64,000 bases of DNA from an uncultured Lachnospiraceae bacterium (lineage in GTDB: Bacteria; Bacillota; Clostridia; Lachnospirales; Lachnospiraceae), in NCBI GenBank assembly GCA_949840465.1, contig CATKXE010000001.1, positions 45,330 through 109,329 of the forward strand, given 5' to 3'. This document shows, piece after piece, positions 17,102-25,659 of this stretch (positions are counted from its first letter, which is position 1; each line of letters opens with the position of its first letter). Under the pieces are notes generated by a model that made no database searches, was not told where the DNA came from, and was given only the letters and a program-made list of their open reading frames with translations. The position numbers and the translations under genes are program-made.

Positions 17102-17164
17102 ACAATAACACGATAAATCCCTGCGAATCTGCCGCAGGCACATTCCATGGGATCTGAAAAATTG

Positions 17165-17200
17165 ATACCCCGCAGCTTGATTTATGCTGCGGGGTATTTA
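17165..17200. terminator. Terminator between the adenosyltransferase and RlaP genes
   Basis: ATACCCCGCAGC (17165-17176) and GCTGCGGGGTAT (17186-17197) form a perfect 12-bp stem with a 9-nt loop, followed by TTTAAAA. It can serve both convergent genes. Confidence 0.8.
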
Positions 17201-17254
17201 AAATACGGTACAATTCACGGCCTGATCGGGCATAAATTGTACCCGAAATTCCTC

Positions 17255-18007
17255 TCACTGAAGGACGCTGTAAAAATATTGGTTCAATCTGTCCCAGGAC
17301 GGCTTGCCCTCCTCTTTGACTGACAATACTTCCTGCCCCATGTCTTTTAAGCTCTTCCCGATATATTCAATCAGCTTTGTATTCCTCTGCGACTTTCCCA
17401 GTTCCGAGGAGATCTTCTTTTTCTGAAGAAGGCCTAATATGTAATCTTTCCACGTATCCTCCAGTTTCTGCCTTACAAGCTCTTCAAACAGCATGGGAGG
17501 AATCCTTCTTTCCTCCAGCAGCCATTTTGCCTGCAGCATCTGGCGGATCACATAAAAATACTTCACCAGCCAGACTTCATCATCCTGAAAATAGGTCCGA
17601 TAATCCACAGACGCCGTATGGATATAACTCTGGGCACACTTTTTCACGGAGAAATATTCTGGAAGAAGCATCCTTAACTCCACTGCTTCCGGTGTTGAAC
17701 GATATACTGTGGGGGAAGAAAACCACTCATACACTTCCGGTGTTGAACGGTACACCATACGGAGCACCCGTCTCAGATCCCACCCTTCAATATCCAAAAG
17801 GTCATCCTGCTGCGCATCTATAGAATCCCTGATCTCTTCCAGCCGGAGATACTCCTTTTTATCCCTGATATAAACAAACCGCACATCATAGTCACTATTC
17901 GGTGAGGCAAAGCCCCATGCCCGGCTCCCTGTCTCCACAGCCCAAATGACCCTGACATGCTCCTTCTGCTCTATCTCACCTAATTTCGCCCGAATAATTG
18001 CTTCCAT
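17255..18007 (-). CDS. RlaP/YcgL-type nucleotidyltransferase domain protein
   Basis: This 250-residue protein belongs to the RNA-ligase-associated nucleotidyltransferase family (RlaP, PF10127 type). The pol-beta-like signature is GSRAWGFASPNSDYDVR, with D39 and D41 as the expected metal ligands. Substrate and partner are unknown, and no RNA ligase is adjacent. A 22-bp segment encoding VYRSTPE occurs twice, 48 bp apart and in frame (17686-17707 and 17734-17755). It stands alone between the terminator and a short spacer. Confidence 0.85.
   Translation of the reverse strand: MEAIIRAKLGEIEQKEHVRVIWAVETGSRAWGFASPNSDYDVRFVYIRDKKEYLRLEEIRDSIDAQQDDLLDIEGWDLRRVLRMVYRSTPEVYEWFSSPTVYRSTPEAVELRMLLPEYFSVKKCAQSYIHTASVDYRTYFQDDEVWLVKYFYVIRQMLQAKWLLEERRIPPMLFEELVRQKLEDTWKDYILGLLQKKKISSELGKSQRNTKLIEYIGKSLKDMGQEVLSVKEEGKPSWDRLNQYFYSVLQ
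17686..17755 (-). repeat. In-frame direct repeat inside the RlaP gene
   Basis: Two copies of a 22-bp sequence (17686-17707 and 17734-17755) differ at two positions and lie 48 bp apart, so both encode VYRSTPE. Relatives usually have a different sequence (KSNP-like) at the first site, so local duplication or conversion is possible. Confidence 0.6.
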
Positions 18008-18165
18008 CTCTCCATCTCCCCAAGTCTAAAATTCTGCCGTCGCGCAATGCTTTGGTCTCCCCCTGAAGAATCACATCTGTCCGCCAAAAAACAACTGCCG
18101 GCCCGACTGACCCCAACTCCGATCCACGCCAAAGCGAAACTATATTCCAGGCTAATATAAAACCA

Positions 18166-18690
18166 TTAATCCGCTAAAGTTTCCGGTTCAGGATACTCTT
18201 CCCCGAACAACTCCGCTGTCACCTTCTTCATCACCTGCGGCGAAAGCGGCCGATCCTGATAGTCCGTCTGAGTATCTGCAATCTTGTTAACCACATCCAT
18301 CCCTTCCGTAATCTTCCCAAACGCGGCATATGCGCCATCCAGATGCGGTGATTTCTTATGCATAATGAAAAACTGGGAACCCGCGGAATCAGGATGCATT
18401 GCACGCGCCATGGATAACACGCCTTCATCATGCTCCAGATTATTTTCAAAGCCGTTCTGCGAAAATTCGCCGCGGATACTGTAACCCGGGCCGCCCATTC
18501 CCGTACCGTCAGGACATCCTCCCTGAATCATAAACCCACTGATCACCCGATGGAAAATCAGCCCGTCATAATATCCCCTGTTCACCAGAGATATAAAATT
18601 GCGCACCGTGTTCGGCGCGATCTCCGGATAAAGCTCTGCTTTCATAATGTCCCCGTTTTCCATCTCAAATATAACAACCGGATTTTTCAT
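18166..18690 (-). CDS. Peptidyl-prolyl cis-trans isomerase, cyclophilin type
   Basis: This is a 174-residue cytoplasmic cyclophilin. The catalytic core is visible as FHRVISGFMIQGG (with the active-site arginine), the MARA segment and GSQFFIMH. It would speed proline isomerisation in folding. I chose the ATG at 18690 (MKNPVVIFEMENG), with GAGAGG about 9 bp upstream. A start at 18714 would add MQRREDKI without a better site. It is followed on the minus strand by a spacer and the RlaP gene. No signal peptide is present. Confidence 0.93.
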   Translation of the reverse strand: MKNPVVIFEMENGDIMKAELYPEIAPNTVRNFISLVNRGYYDGLIFHRVISGFMIQGGCPDGTGMGGPGYSIRGEFSQNGFENNLEHDEGVLSMARAMHPDSAGSQFFIMHKKSPHLDGAYAAFGKITEGMDVVNKIADTQTDYQDRPLSPQVMKKVTAELFGEEYPEPETLAD

Positions 18691-18796
18691 AATCTTGTCC
18701 TCTCTCCTCTGCATGAGCGCTTTTTACAAGGCCATGGACGCAATCCATAAAGCGGCGTTCCTCCATGGAAGCAAAAGCACTTCTTTTAATATTTCG

Positions 18797-20023
18797 TCAA
18801 ACTTCCGATCTTCTTAATATATCAAATTTTTCTGCCTGCCCCTTAAGATCGATCCATACGATCTGCTTTGCATGGGGCGCGCTTTCTTGTTCCATTCCGT
18901 CCTCGCTTACGATCCTGCCTACCTGAACTTTTACGTTCCTGCCGTCAGGCTTCATGACCTCAATCCATTCTCCCACAGAAAATTTATTCCTCTGCCGGAT
19001 CCTGCACAGGCCGTCCCTTTCTTCCTCCACTGTTCCCAGATACGTATACTCCTTCACGTACGTACTCTCGTTATAAATCTGGGTATTTTCGTCCGGCTTT
19101 CCAAAGAAAAAGCCGGTCGTAAACTGCCGGTAGGTGCAGCTTGCAATCTGCTCCACATACCAGGGCATATTCTCCTGGTATTTTTGGGGACTCTCCTGAT
19201 AATCATCCAGAGCCTTCCGATAAGTCCGCGCAACAGAAGCCACATACAACGCCGTCTTCATGCGCCCTTCCACTTTCAGGCTGTCAATGCCTGCATCTAT
19301 CAGCTCCGGGATATGCCCGATCATACAAAGATCCCTGGAATTAAAAATATAGGTTCCCCGGTCATTCTCATAAACCGGCATATATTCTCCCGGCCTGGTC
19401 TCCTCCACCACCGCGTATTTCCAACGGCAGGGATGCGTACAGGAACCCTTGTTTGCGTCCCGCCCTGTAAAATAATTACTCAGGAGACACCTGCCGGAGT
19501 AAGAAATGCACATTGAGCCGTGGATAAACGCCTCCATCTCCATCTCCTCCGGAATCTTACGCCGCAGTTCCTTAATTTCCTCCAGGGAGAGTTCTCTGGC
19601 CGCCACCACGCGGCTTGCACCCTGCCTGTGCCAAAACCTGAAAGCGGCATAATTGGTATTATTGGCCTGCGTGCTGATATGCCGTTCAATCTCCGGGCAA
19701 ACTTCCCCTGCAATATCAAAAACCCCCGGATCTGCAATGATCAATCCGTCGGGCTTAAGCGCCTTTAATTCTTCAAAATATGCCCGAACGCCTTCCAGAT
19801 CCTGATTATGCGCAAAAATATTCGCCGTTACATAGACTTTCACATGGCGTGCATGTGCAAATGCAATTCCCTCCTTCATATCCTGAATAGAGAAATTTTT
19901 TGCTTTTGCACGCAGTCCGAAGGATTCTCCGCCGATATAGACCGCATCGGCCCCAAAAACCACCGCGGTCTTCAATACCTCAAGGCTGGCCGCCGGAATC
20001 AATAATTCTGGATGTCTCGCCAT
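18797..20023 (-). CDS. trhP: U32 family peptidase-like tRNA hydroxylation protein
   Basis: This 408-residue U32-family protein has the conserved EAFIHGSMCISYSGRC segment with Cys residues, then the GSCTHPCRWKY cluster and VEGRMKTALYVA. U32 proteins of the TrhP/YrrN-YrrO type act with iron-sulfur chemistry to form 5-hydroxyuridine at the tRNA wobble position, with prephenate as a cofactor source. The neighbouring gene encodes TrmR, which methylates that hydroxyl, so the pair likely makes 5-methoxyuridine. B. subtilis has two U32 genes next to trmR while only one is seen here. The ATG has GGGAGAGG. Confidence 0.85.
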   Translation of the reverse strand: MARHPELLIPAASLEVLKTAVVFGADAVYIGGESFGLRAKAKNFSIQDMKEGIAFAHARHVKVYVTANIFAHNQDLEGVRAYFEELKALKPDGLIIADPGVFDIAGEVCPEIERHISTQANNTNYAAFRFWHRQGASRVVAARELSLEEIKELRRKIPEEMEMEAFIHGSMCISYSGRCLLSNYFTGRDANKGSCTHPCRWKYAVVEETRPGEYMPVYENDRGTYIFNSRDLCMIGHIPELIDAGIDSLKVEGRMKTALYVASVARTYRKALDDYQESPQKYQENMPWYVEQIASCTYRQFTTGFFFGKPDENTQIYNESTYVKEYTYLGTVEEERDGLCRIRQRNKFSVGEWIEVMKPDGRNVKVQVGRIVSEDGMEQESAPHAKQIVWIDLKGQAEKFDILRRSEV

Positions 20024-20141
20024 TTTCCTCTCCCTTTTCTATAGGACTGCCAGAAAATCACTCAAACAGGCCGTCCTTCCCTACACGCCCTGACATCAAC
20101 CTCACCGCGGCTGCCGGGCGTGTATGGACTGCCATGCCGAT

Positions 20142-20789
20142 TCACAGGGCGCGTTTTACGCTGAACGCCACGCCGTCTCCCAGCGGAAGGATCGATGTAA
20201 CCAGACGGTCATGATGCTTTAATTCATACAGATACTGCCGCATCCTGGCATGGATCGTCCGGTCTCTGCGCTCCACCGCAAATCTGGATTCCAGTACATC
20301 CCCGCCTTGCAGCACATTGTCTGAAAGCAAAATGCCTTCGGCTTCCAACACACGCGTCACCTGCGGGAGATAGTGGATATACTGCCCCTTAGCCGCATCC
20401 ACAAAGATAAAGTCAAAGCCTTCTTCCAGGCCTTTCAGGACGTCCATGGCATCGCCCTCTATCAGGGTAATCTGTTCTTCCTTTCCCAGACGCCGGAAAT
20501 TTTCCCTGGCCGCCAAAATCCGTTTTTCATAATTCTCAATGGTCACAATCCGGCAGTTTGCCGGCGCATACTGGCTCATCAGCAGCGCGGAAAACCCCGC
20601 CCCTGTCCCGATTTCCAGAATTTTTTCCGGCTTTTTTATAGACAGAAGCACTTTCAGGAAACTTTGCATTTCTTTTCGGATGATTGGGACGCCCTGGTCT
20701 GTGGCCTCCCTCTCCACTGCTTCCAATTCTGCACATTCCGCCGTCTCTAAGGATTGGATGTACGCAGCGGCTCTCTCATCTACGATCAT
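20142..20789 (-). CDS. trmR: tRNA 5-hydroxyuridine methyltransferase, O-methyltransferase family 3
   Basis: This 215-residue SAM-dependent methyltransferase has motif I EIGTGAGFSALLM, the metal-binding FVDAAKGQYIHYL and DNVLQGG, which are typical of the YrrM/TrmR branch. It would methylate ho5U34 of tRNA to mo5U34. It stands in the order RNase J, trmR, trhP, the same neighbourhood as yrrM-yrrN-yrrO in Bacillus. I chose the ATG at 20789 (MIVDERAAAY), with GGAGG about 9 bp upstream. A longer reading from 20855 would overlap the RNase J stop. Confidence 0.88.
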   Translation of the reverse strand: MIVDERAAAYIQSLETAECAELEAVEREATDQGVPIIRKEMQSFLKVLLSIKKPEKILEIGTGAGFSALLMSQYAPANCRIVTIENYEKRILAARENFRRLGKEEQITLIEGDAMDVLKGLEEGFDFIFVDAAKGQYIHYLPQVTRVLEAEGILLSDNVLQGGDVLESRFAVERRDRTIHARMRQYLYELKHHDRLVTSILPLGDGVAFSVKRAL

Positions 20790-20847
20790 CCTCCCACGCC
20801 TCCTTACACAGTTACAATGCACGTCCTGGTTGGCCGCGAATGTAACC

Positions 20848-22512
20848 TCACACATCCATGATGATCGGAATAATCATCGGCCTTCTCTTTGTCTTCTTCC
20901 AGATAAAATCGTTCATTGTGTCCCGGATTGCAACTTTAATTCTGTTCCAGTCCGCCCGACGCCCGGAAAGGCATCTGTCCAGGCTTTCGGAGATCACATG
21001 CCTGGCCTCTTCCATCAGCCCCTCCGACTCTCTCACATAGACAAAACCGCGGGACACAATGTCGGGTCCTGCCAAAAGCCGGTTGGTTCCCCGCTCCAGA
21101 GTCAAAACCACAATGATAATTCCATCCTCCGCCAGATGCTGCCTGTCGCGAAGCACGATATTCCCCACATCGCCCACTCCGAGGCCGTCCACAAGAATCG
21201 TCCCGGTATGCACCTTGTCCACAAGCTTTGCCGATTCTTCCGTGAGCTCCAGCACGTCCCCGGACTGAATAATAAACACATTCTCCCTGGGGATTCCCAG
21301 AGCCAGGGCAATCTCTGAATTTGCTTTCAGATGGCGGTACTCGCCGTGTACCGGAATCGCATATTTTGGTTTTACAAGGGAGTAGATCAGCTTTAACTCC
21401 TCCTGACAGGCATGTCCCGAAACATGCGCCTCCTGAAAAATTACCTTTGCCCCTTTTGCAGACAGCTCGTTAATCACACGGGAAACAGATTTCTCATTCC
21501 CCGGAATGGGATTGGAGCTGAAAATAATCGTATCATTGGGCTGTATCGTCACCTTCCGATGGACGTCCGCCGCCATACGGGACAATGCAGCCATAGATTC
21601 TCCCTGGCTGCCGGTGGTGATCAGCACCATTTTCTCCGGCGGATAGTTCCGCATCTCATCAATATCGATCAGGGTTTTTGCCGGTACATTCAGATACCCC
21701 AGTTCTGAAGCCGTGGAAATGATATTCACCATGCTCCGGCCTTCCACAACAACCTTCCGCCCATATTTATAAGCAGAGTTGATAATCTGCTGTACACGGT
21801 CCACATTGGACGCAAATGTTGCTATGATAATACGGGTATTCTGATGTTCCGCAAAAATATGGTCAAATGTGATTCCCACGGTCCTCTCTGACTGTGTGAA
21901 CCCTTTGCGCTCCGCGTTGGTGCTGTCTGACATCAGGGCCAGCACGCCCTTCTTCCCGATCTCCGCAAAACGCTGCAAATCAATCGCATCCCCGAACACC
22001 GGCGTATAATCCACCTTGAAGTCCCCTGTATGCACGACTGTTCCTGCCGGAGAATAGATGGCCAGCGCCGACGCATCCTGTATACTGTGGTTGGTCTTAA
22101 TAAATTCTATGCGAAACTGCCCCAGATTGATGGACTGTCCGTGGCGGACGATCTTTCTCTTGGTGGTCCGCAGCAGATTATGTTCCTTCAGTTTATTATC
22201 TATAATCCCCATTGTCAGCTTCGTCGTATAGATCGGAACGTTAATATCCTTAAGCACATACGGCAGAGCGCCAATGTGGTCTTCATGTCCATGGGTGATC
22301 ACGAACCCTTTTACTTTTTCAATATGATCCTTTAAATATGTCACATCCGGTATGACAAGGTCAATTCCCAGCATATCATCCTCGGGAAAGGCCAGGCCGC
22401 AGTCCAGCACAATAATACTGTCTTCATATTCAAAGGCAGTAATATTCATCCCGATCTGCTCCAGTCCTCCAAGTGGAATGATACGCAGTTTTCCAGTATT
22501 CTCTTTTCTCAA
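20848..22512 (-). CDS. rnj: Ribonuclease J
   Basis: This 554-residue metallo-beta-lactamase/beta-CASP nuclease degrades and processes RNA with both endo- and 5'-exonuclease activity. The metal site HGHEDHIG, TGDFKVDYTP, SDSTN and the beta-CASP SGHACQEEL are present. The best start is TTG 22512 (MRKENTGKLRIIPLGG), with a perfect GGAGGTG 6 bp upstream. An ATG 18 bp further up (22530) has the ribosome site inside its own codons. The C-terminal part is full length for the family. It follows DUF1292, ruvX and ireB as in other Clostridia. Confidence 0.94.
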   Translation of the reverse strand: MRKENTGKLRIIPLGGLEQIGMNITAFEYEDSIIVLDCGLAFPEDDMLGIDLVIPDVTYLKDHIEKVKGFVITHGHEDHIGALPYVLKDINVPIYTTKLTMGIIDNKLKEHNLLRTTKRKIVRHGQSINLGQFRIEFIKTNHSIQDASALAIYSPAGTVVHTGDFKVDYTPVFGDAIDLQRFAEIGKKGVLALMSDSTNAERKGFTQSERTVGITFDHIFAEHQNTRIIIATFASNVDRVQQIINSAYKYGRKVVVEGRSMVNIISTASELGYLNVPAKTLIDIDEMRNYPPEKMVLITTGSQGESMAALSRMAADVHRKVTIQPNDTIIFSSNPIPGNEKSVSRVINELSAKGAKVIFQEAHVSGHACQEELKLIYSLVKPKYAIPVHGEYRHLKANSEIALALGIPRENVFIIQSGDVLELTEESAKLVDKVHTGTILVDGLGVGDVGNIVLRDRQHLAEDGIIIVVLTLERGTNRLLAGPDIVSRGFVYVRESEGLMEEARHVISESLDRCLSGRRADWNRIKVAIRDTMNDFIWKKTKRRPMIIPIIMDV

Positions 22513-22642
22513 TAGCCGCACCTCCGTCATTTTTTATGTATTGCTTTTTTGCACGCACACAAACGATCTCCCTGTCCGTGGCAGGCAGTAAATATTGTTA
22601 TAACCGTCCGTGATCCGCACCGGCGGTTTATCATTCTTCCGA

Positions 22643-22900
22643 TCACATCCTGATATCTGTATCCTCAAGCAGTTCTTCAAATACCCTGGAAACTGCCTCT
22701 AATTCCGTATCCTCTTCCACAATCTCATAAACACTTTCCTGATCGTCCTCAGGATTCATATCCTTTAAGATCAGGCATACTTCCTCGTCTTCCGGGTCTG
22801 TAACAAGTATATATGTAGAGCCGTTAATTCTGGTCTGCTCCAAAACATGAAATTCAACAGTCTCTTTCGTATCTTCCAGAAAAAATTCCACTTTTTCCAT
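22643..22900 (-). CDS. DUF1292 family protein
   Basis: This acidic 85-residue protein of the DUF1292 (YrzB) family has a beta-rich start and an acidic C-terminal helix (EIVEEDTELEAVSRVFEELLED). It has no known biochemical function. It sits 11 bp downstream of ruvX in the widely conserved ireB-ruvX-DUF1292 cluster, with TAAGGAG before the ATG. Confidence 0.9.
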   Translation of the reverse strand: MEKVEFFLEDTKETVEFHVLEQTRINGSTYILVTDPEDEEVCLILKDMNPEDDQESVYEIVEEDTELEAVSRVFEELLEDTDIRM

Positions 22901-22911
22901 ATCCCCGCTCC

Positions 22912-23349
22912 TTATACTTCCCGCTGTCCTTGCAAAGAATCCAAATATCCCTGTAAAATAAAGACTGCCGCAATCTTATCAATATATTTCTTCCGGTCTT
23001 CCCGCCTGACTTTCCCCTCCATCAGCGTATGCTCTGCGGCAACCGTTGTCAGACGCTCGTCCCACATCACCACTTCAAGGCCTGTCCGCCTAATCAGCAT
23101 CTTCTGAAATTCCAAAGACTTCCCGGCCCGCTCGCCGATATCGTTGTTCATATGCTTGGGAAATCCAAGCACAATCTTGCCCACCTCGTACTCCCGGATC
23201 AATTCCTCGATTCTGGCGCACGTCCGCCGGAGCTTATTCTCCTCTTTTCGCCCAATCGTCTCTATCCCCTGAGCAGTCAACAGTAAGGCATCGCTTATCG
23301 CCACGCCTACCGTCTTCGATCCATAGTCTAATCCCATAACCCTCTTCAT
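22912..23349 (-). CDS. ruvX: Putative pre-16S rRNA nuclease / Holliday junction resolvase RuvX
   Basis: This 145-residue RNase H-fold protein (YqgF/YrrK) has [15 protein letters not shown] at the N-terminus, the [14 protein letters not shown] loop and a C-terminal [14 protein letters not shown]. The acidic residues of the first and last motif form the nuclease site. YqgF trims the 5' end of 16S rRNA, and the resolvase role is older and less certain. It starts three bases after the ireB stop with no strong own ribosome site, so translation is likely coupled. Confidence 0.92.
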   Translation of the reverse strand: MKRVMGLDYGSKTVGVAISDALLLTAQGIETIGRKEENKLRRTCARIEELIREYEVGKIVLGFPKHMNNDIGERAGKSLEFQKMLIRRTGLEVVMWDERLTTVAAEHTLMEGKVRREDRKKYIDKIAAVFILQGYLDSLQGQREV

Positions 23350-23352
23350 TGA

Positions 23353-23616
23353 TTATGCCCAGGAATTATGCGCAATATACGCTTTCAGCAGTTCTTCCAC
23401 CAATTCGTCCCGCTCCACTTTCATCACAAGGCTTCTTGCCCCGTTATAGCTTGTGATATACGTCGGGTCGCCGGACATCACATAGCCAACGATCTGATTC
23501 ACCGGGTTATATCCTTTTTCCTTCAATGCCTTAAACACAATTTCCAGAATATCTTTCGCCGAAATCTGCGGCCCCGGTTCCACCTGAAAGAATTGGGTGT
23601 TGCTTAAATCGCTCAT
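23353..23616 (-). CDS. ireB: IreB family regulatory phosphoprotein
   Basis: This 87-residue protein (DUF965/YrzL) is a small substrate of the PASTA kinase IreK in enterococci, where it restrains cephalosporin resistance. Conserved text includes NTQFFQVEP, EKGYNPVNQIVGYVMSGDPTYITSYNGAR and the C-terminal YI. The threonines near the N-terminus are the phosphorylation area in relatives. It heads the ireB-ruvX-DUF1292 cluster and has TGGAGGAAAAAAC before the ATG. Confidence 0.93.
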   Translation of the reverse strand: MSDLSNTQFFQVEPGPQISAKDILEIVFKALKEKGYNPVNQIVGYVMSGDPTYITSYNGARSLVMKVERDELVEELLKAYIAHNSWA

Positions 23617-23756
23617 GTTTTTTCCTCCATTTCTCTTCTGTCTTCTTTTGTATTGTAGTTACAGTATTTCTATTCTTATCGTACATCTGCTGTACTTATA
23701 CCCGCACACAGGCGCAAACACTCTAATTACCATTTTAATACAAGTCTTTCCAAAAT

Positions 23757-25115
23757 TCAATGTATAATTTGTGAATCGTTGACAATTCGGATCCTGCGGA
23801 TACCATTCTGCAGATTTTCCTCCTCGTCCAGCGCAATCTTGATATACTCCTTTGTGTGGCCTGCCTGGTACGCCTTTCCATTGATACATATCCGTTCTTC
23901 TACCAGAACCTCCACCTCTTTTCCAAGGAAGCCTTTCTCATAGGCAGCCTGTTTTCTCCTGCCCAGTTCGAGCATCTGGCGGCTCCGTTTGGCCTTTACA
24001 TCTTCGGGCACCTGTCCGGCCATGGCTGCGGCCTTAGTCCCTTCCCGCCTGGAATATTTGAAAATATGGGTCTCATAAAAATCCACCTGATCGACAAATG
24101 CCATAGATTCCTGAAACTCTTCTTCTGTCTCCCCCGGAAACCCAACGATCACATCCGTTGTCAGGGCCGGATTGCCGAAATAGTCCCGAAGCAGCCTGCA
24201 TTTCTCATAGTACTCCTCTGTGGTATATTTCCTGTTCATGCGTTTCAAAGTGGCATTACACCCGCTCTGGAGGGACAGATGAAAATGGGGGCACAGCTTT
24301 GGCAAACCAGCGGCTTCCCTGACAAACTCCCCGGTAATCGCCCCCGGTTCCAGAGACCCCAGCCGGATCCTCAAAATCCCGTCCACGTCATGGACGGCCC
24401 GTATAAGCCCCAGCAGATCTGTGTGCCCCGCGTCCGGGCGCTGCTTCTGCGTTCCCTCTTTCTCTGCCTGCCTTTGAACATCCACACCGTAGGAACTCAA
24501 ATGAATCCCTGTCAGCACCACCTCCCGACAGCCGCTTAACGCCAGAGCCTCCACCTCCCGAATCACGCTGTCCAGCGAACGGCTCCGCACCCGCCCGCGG
24601 GCATAGGGAATAATACAGTAAGAGCAGAACTGGTTGCATCCGTCCTGTACCTTGATGCAGGCTCTGGTATGCTCCCCCGGTTTTGTCAGATGCAGTTCTT
24701 CATAGCCGCATGGGCGGCTGATATCGGAGATCCGGCAGAACGGTTCTTTTTGGGGCGCCTTCTCTTTCCGCTGTGCGTACTGTTCCAGGATCTGCAGCAG
24801 ATCCTTTTTTTGGTTATTTCCGATTACAATATCCACACATTCGTCGGCCGGCCGGCCCTGGGCCTCCTGTGCCTGCACATAGCATCCGCAGGCCGCCACC
24901 ACGGCGTTTGGATTCATTTTTCTGGCACGGTGCAGCATCTGCCTTGATTTCCGATCCGCAATATTGGTCACCGTACAGGTATTGATGATATAGAGATCCG
25001 CCCCTTCCTGAAACGGTACGATCTCATATCCCGCTTTTTCTAACATTTCCCGCATGGCAGCCGTTTCATATGCATTTACTTTACACCCCAGGTTGTGCAG
25101 CGCCGCTTTCTTCAT
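23757..25115 (-). CDS. mtaB: tRNA t6A37 methylthiotransferase
   Basis: This radical-SAM enzyme of 452 residues adds a methylthio group to t6A37 of tRNA. The N-terminal UPF0004 domain has LGCKVNAYE, NTCTVT and ACGCYVQ with the cluster cysteines. The radical-SAM motif CNQFCSYC lies near residue 150, and a TRAM-like C-terminus is present. The form LGCKVN and the family length favour MtaB over MiaB. I chose ATG 25115 (MKKAALHNLGCK), preceded by GGAG. It fits with the other tRNA modification genes in this block. Confidence 0.93.
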   Translation of the reverse strand: MKKAALHNLGCKVNAYETAAMREMLEKAGYEIVPFQEGADLYIINTCTVTNIADRKSRQMLHRARKMNPNAVVAACGCYVQAQEAQGRPADECVDIVIGNNQKKDLLQILEQYAQRKEKAPQKEPFCRISDISRPCGYEELHLTKPGEHTRACIKVQDGCNQFCSYCIIPYARGRVRSRSLDSVIREVEALALSGCREVVLTGIHLSSYGVDVQRQAEKEGTQKQRPDAGHTDLLGLIRAVHDVDGILRIRLGSLEPGAITGEFVREAAGLPKLCPHFHLSLQSGCNATLKRMNRKYTTEEYYEKCRLLRDYFGNPALTTDVIVGFPGETEEEFQESMAFVDQVDFYETHIFKYSRREGTKAAAMAGQVPEDVKAKRSRQMLELGRRKQAAYEKGFLGKEVEVLVEERICINGKAYQAGHTKEYIKIALDEEENLQNGIRRIRIVNDSQIIH

Positions 25116-25190
25116 GGTAATCTCCGTTCCGCCGTCTCTTCGTCTCCGGCACAAATAATCGTAATTTTGAAAATTTTTCCTGCATGTTTC

Positions 25191-25219
25191 TTGACTTTTA
25201 TAAACCTATCCCGTAGAAT
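25191..25219 (+). promoter_or_regulatory. Sigma-A promoter of the HPr-like gene
   Basis: TTGACT (25191-25196) and TAGAAT (25214-25219) have a 17-bp spacer, about 54 bp before the ATG. Confidence 0.65.
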
Positions 25220-25272
25220 GTAGGCAGGGCAGGGATGCCCTTCGATTATATCGCGCAAAGGAGGGATTTATC

Positions 25273-25509
25273 ATGATGAAAACAGTGCAGATTTCGTTAA
25301 ACTCTATCGATAAAGTAAAGTCATTCGTAAATGAAATCACAAAATATGACAATGACTTTGATTTAGTGTCCGGAAGGTATGTGATAGACGCCAAGTCTAT
25401 CATGGGCATTTTCAGCCTGGATCTTTCCAAACCAATCGACCTGAACATCCACGCCGACGGAGAATTAGAAGATATTCTGGCCTCTCTGGATGCTTACATT
25501 ATCAAATAA
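25273..25509 (+). CDS. HPr family protein lacking the active histidine
   Basis: This 78-residue protein has the HPr fold. The stretch AKSIMGIFSLDLSKPIDLNI is almost identical to the Ser46 region of HPr (AKSIMGLMSL), so HPr kinase could still recognise it. In place of the His15 region it has NSIDKVKSFVNEI with no histidine, so it cannot accept phosphate from enzyme I in the usual way. This makes it Crh-like in principle. It has its own promoter, an AAAGGAGGG site and a terminator, and is therefore a single regulated gene. It shares the family with the 2801-3037 gene but is only distantly similar. Confidence 0.85.
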   Translation: MMKTVQISLNSIDKVKSFVNEITKYDNDFDLVSGRYVIDAKSIMGIFSLDLSKPIDLNIHADGELEDILASLDAYIIK

Positions 25510-25524
25510 CGCGGAATTTGTAGA

Positions 25525-25578
25525 GAACCGCCGCGGCGGTTCCTGAGGCTGTTTCCCGGAAGGGACAGCCTTTTTTTC
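25525..25578 (+). terminator. Double hairpin terminator after the HPr-like gene
   Basis: A perfect stem GAACCGCCG/CGGCGGTTC (25525-25542) is followed by AGGCTGT...ACAGCCT (25546-25571) and a run of seven Ts. The second hairpin is a classic terminator. Confidence 0.85.
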
Positions 25579-25659
25579 ATCACCCCGCGGGGATCCGCCA
25601 CGGTTTTATCCCGAAAATCCCCGTCCTGCCCCCATCTGCATCTCCCTGATTCCGGCTTT

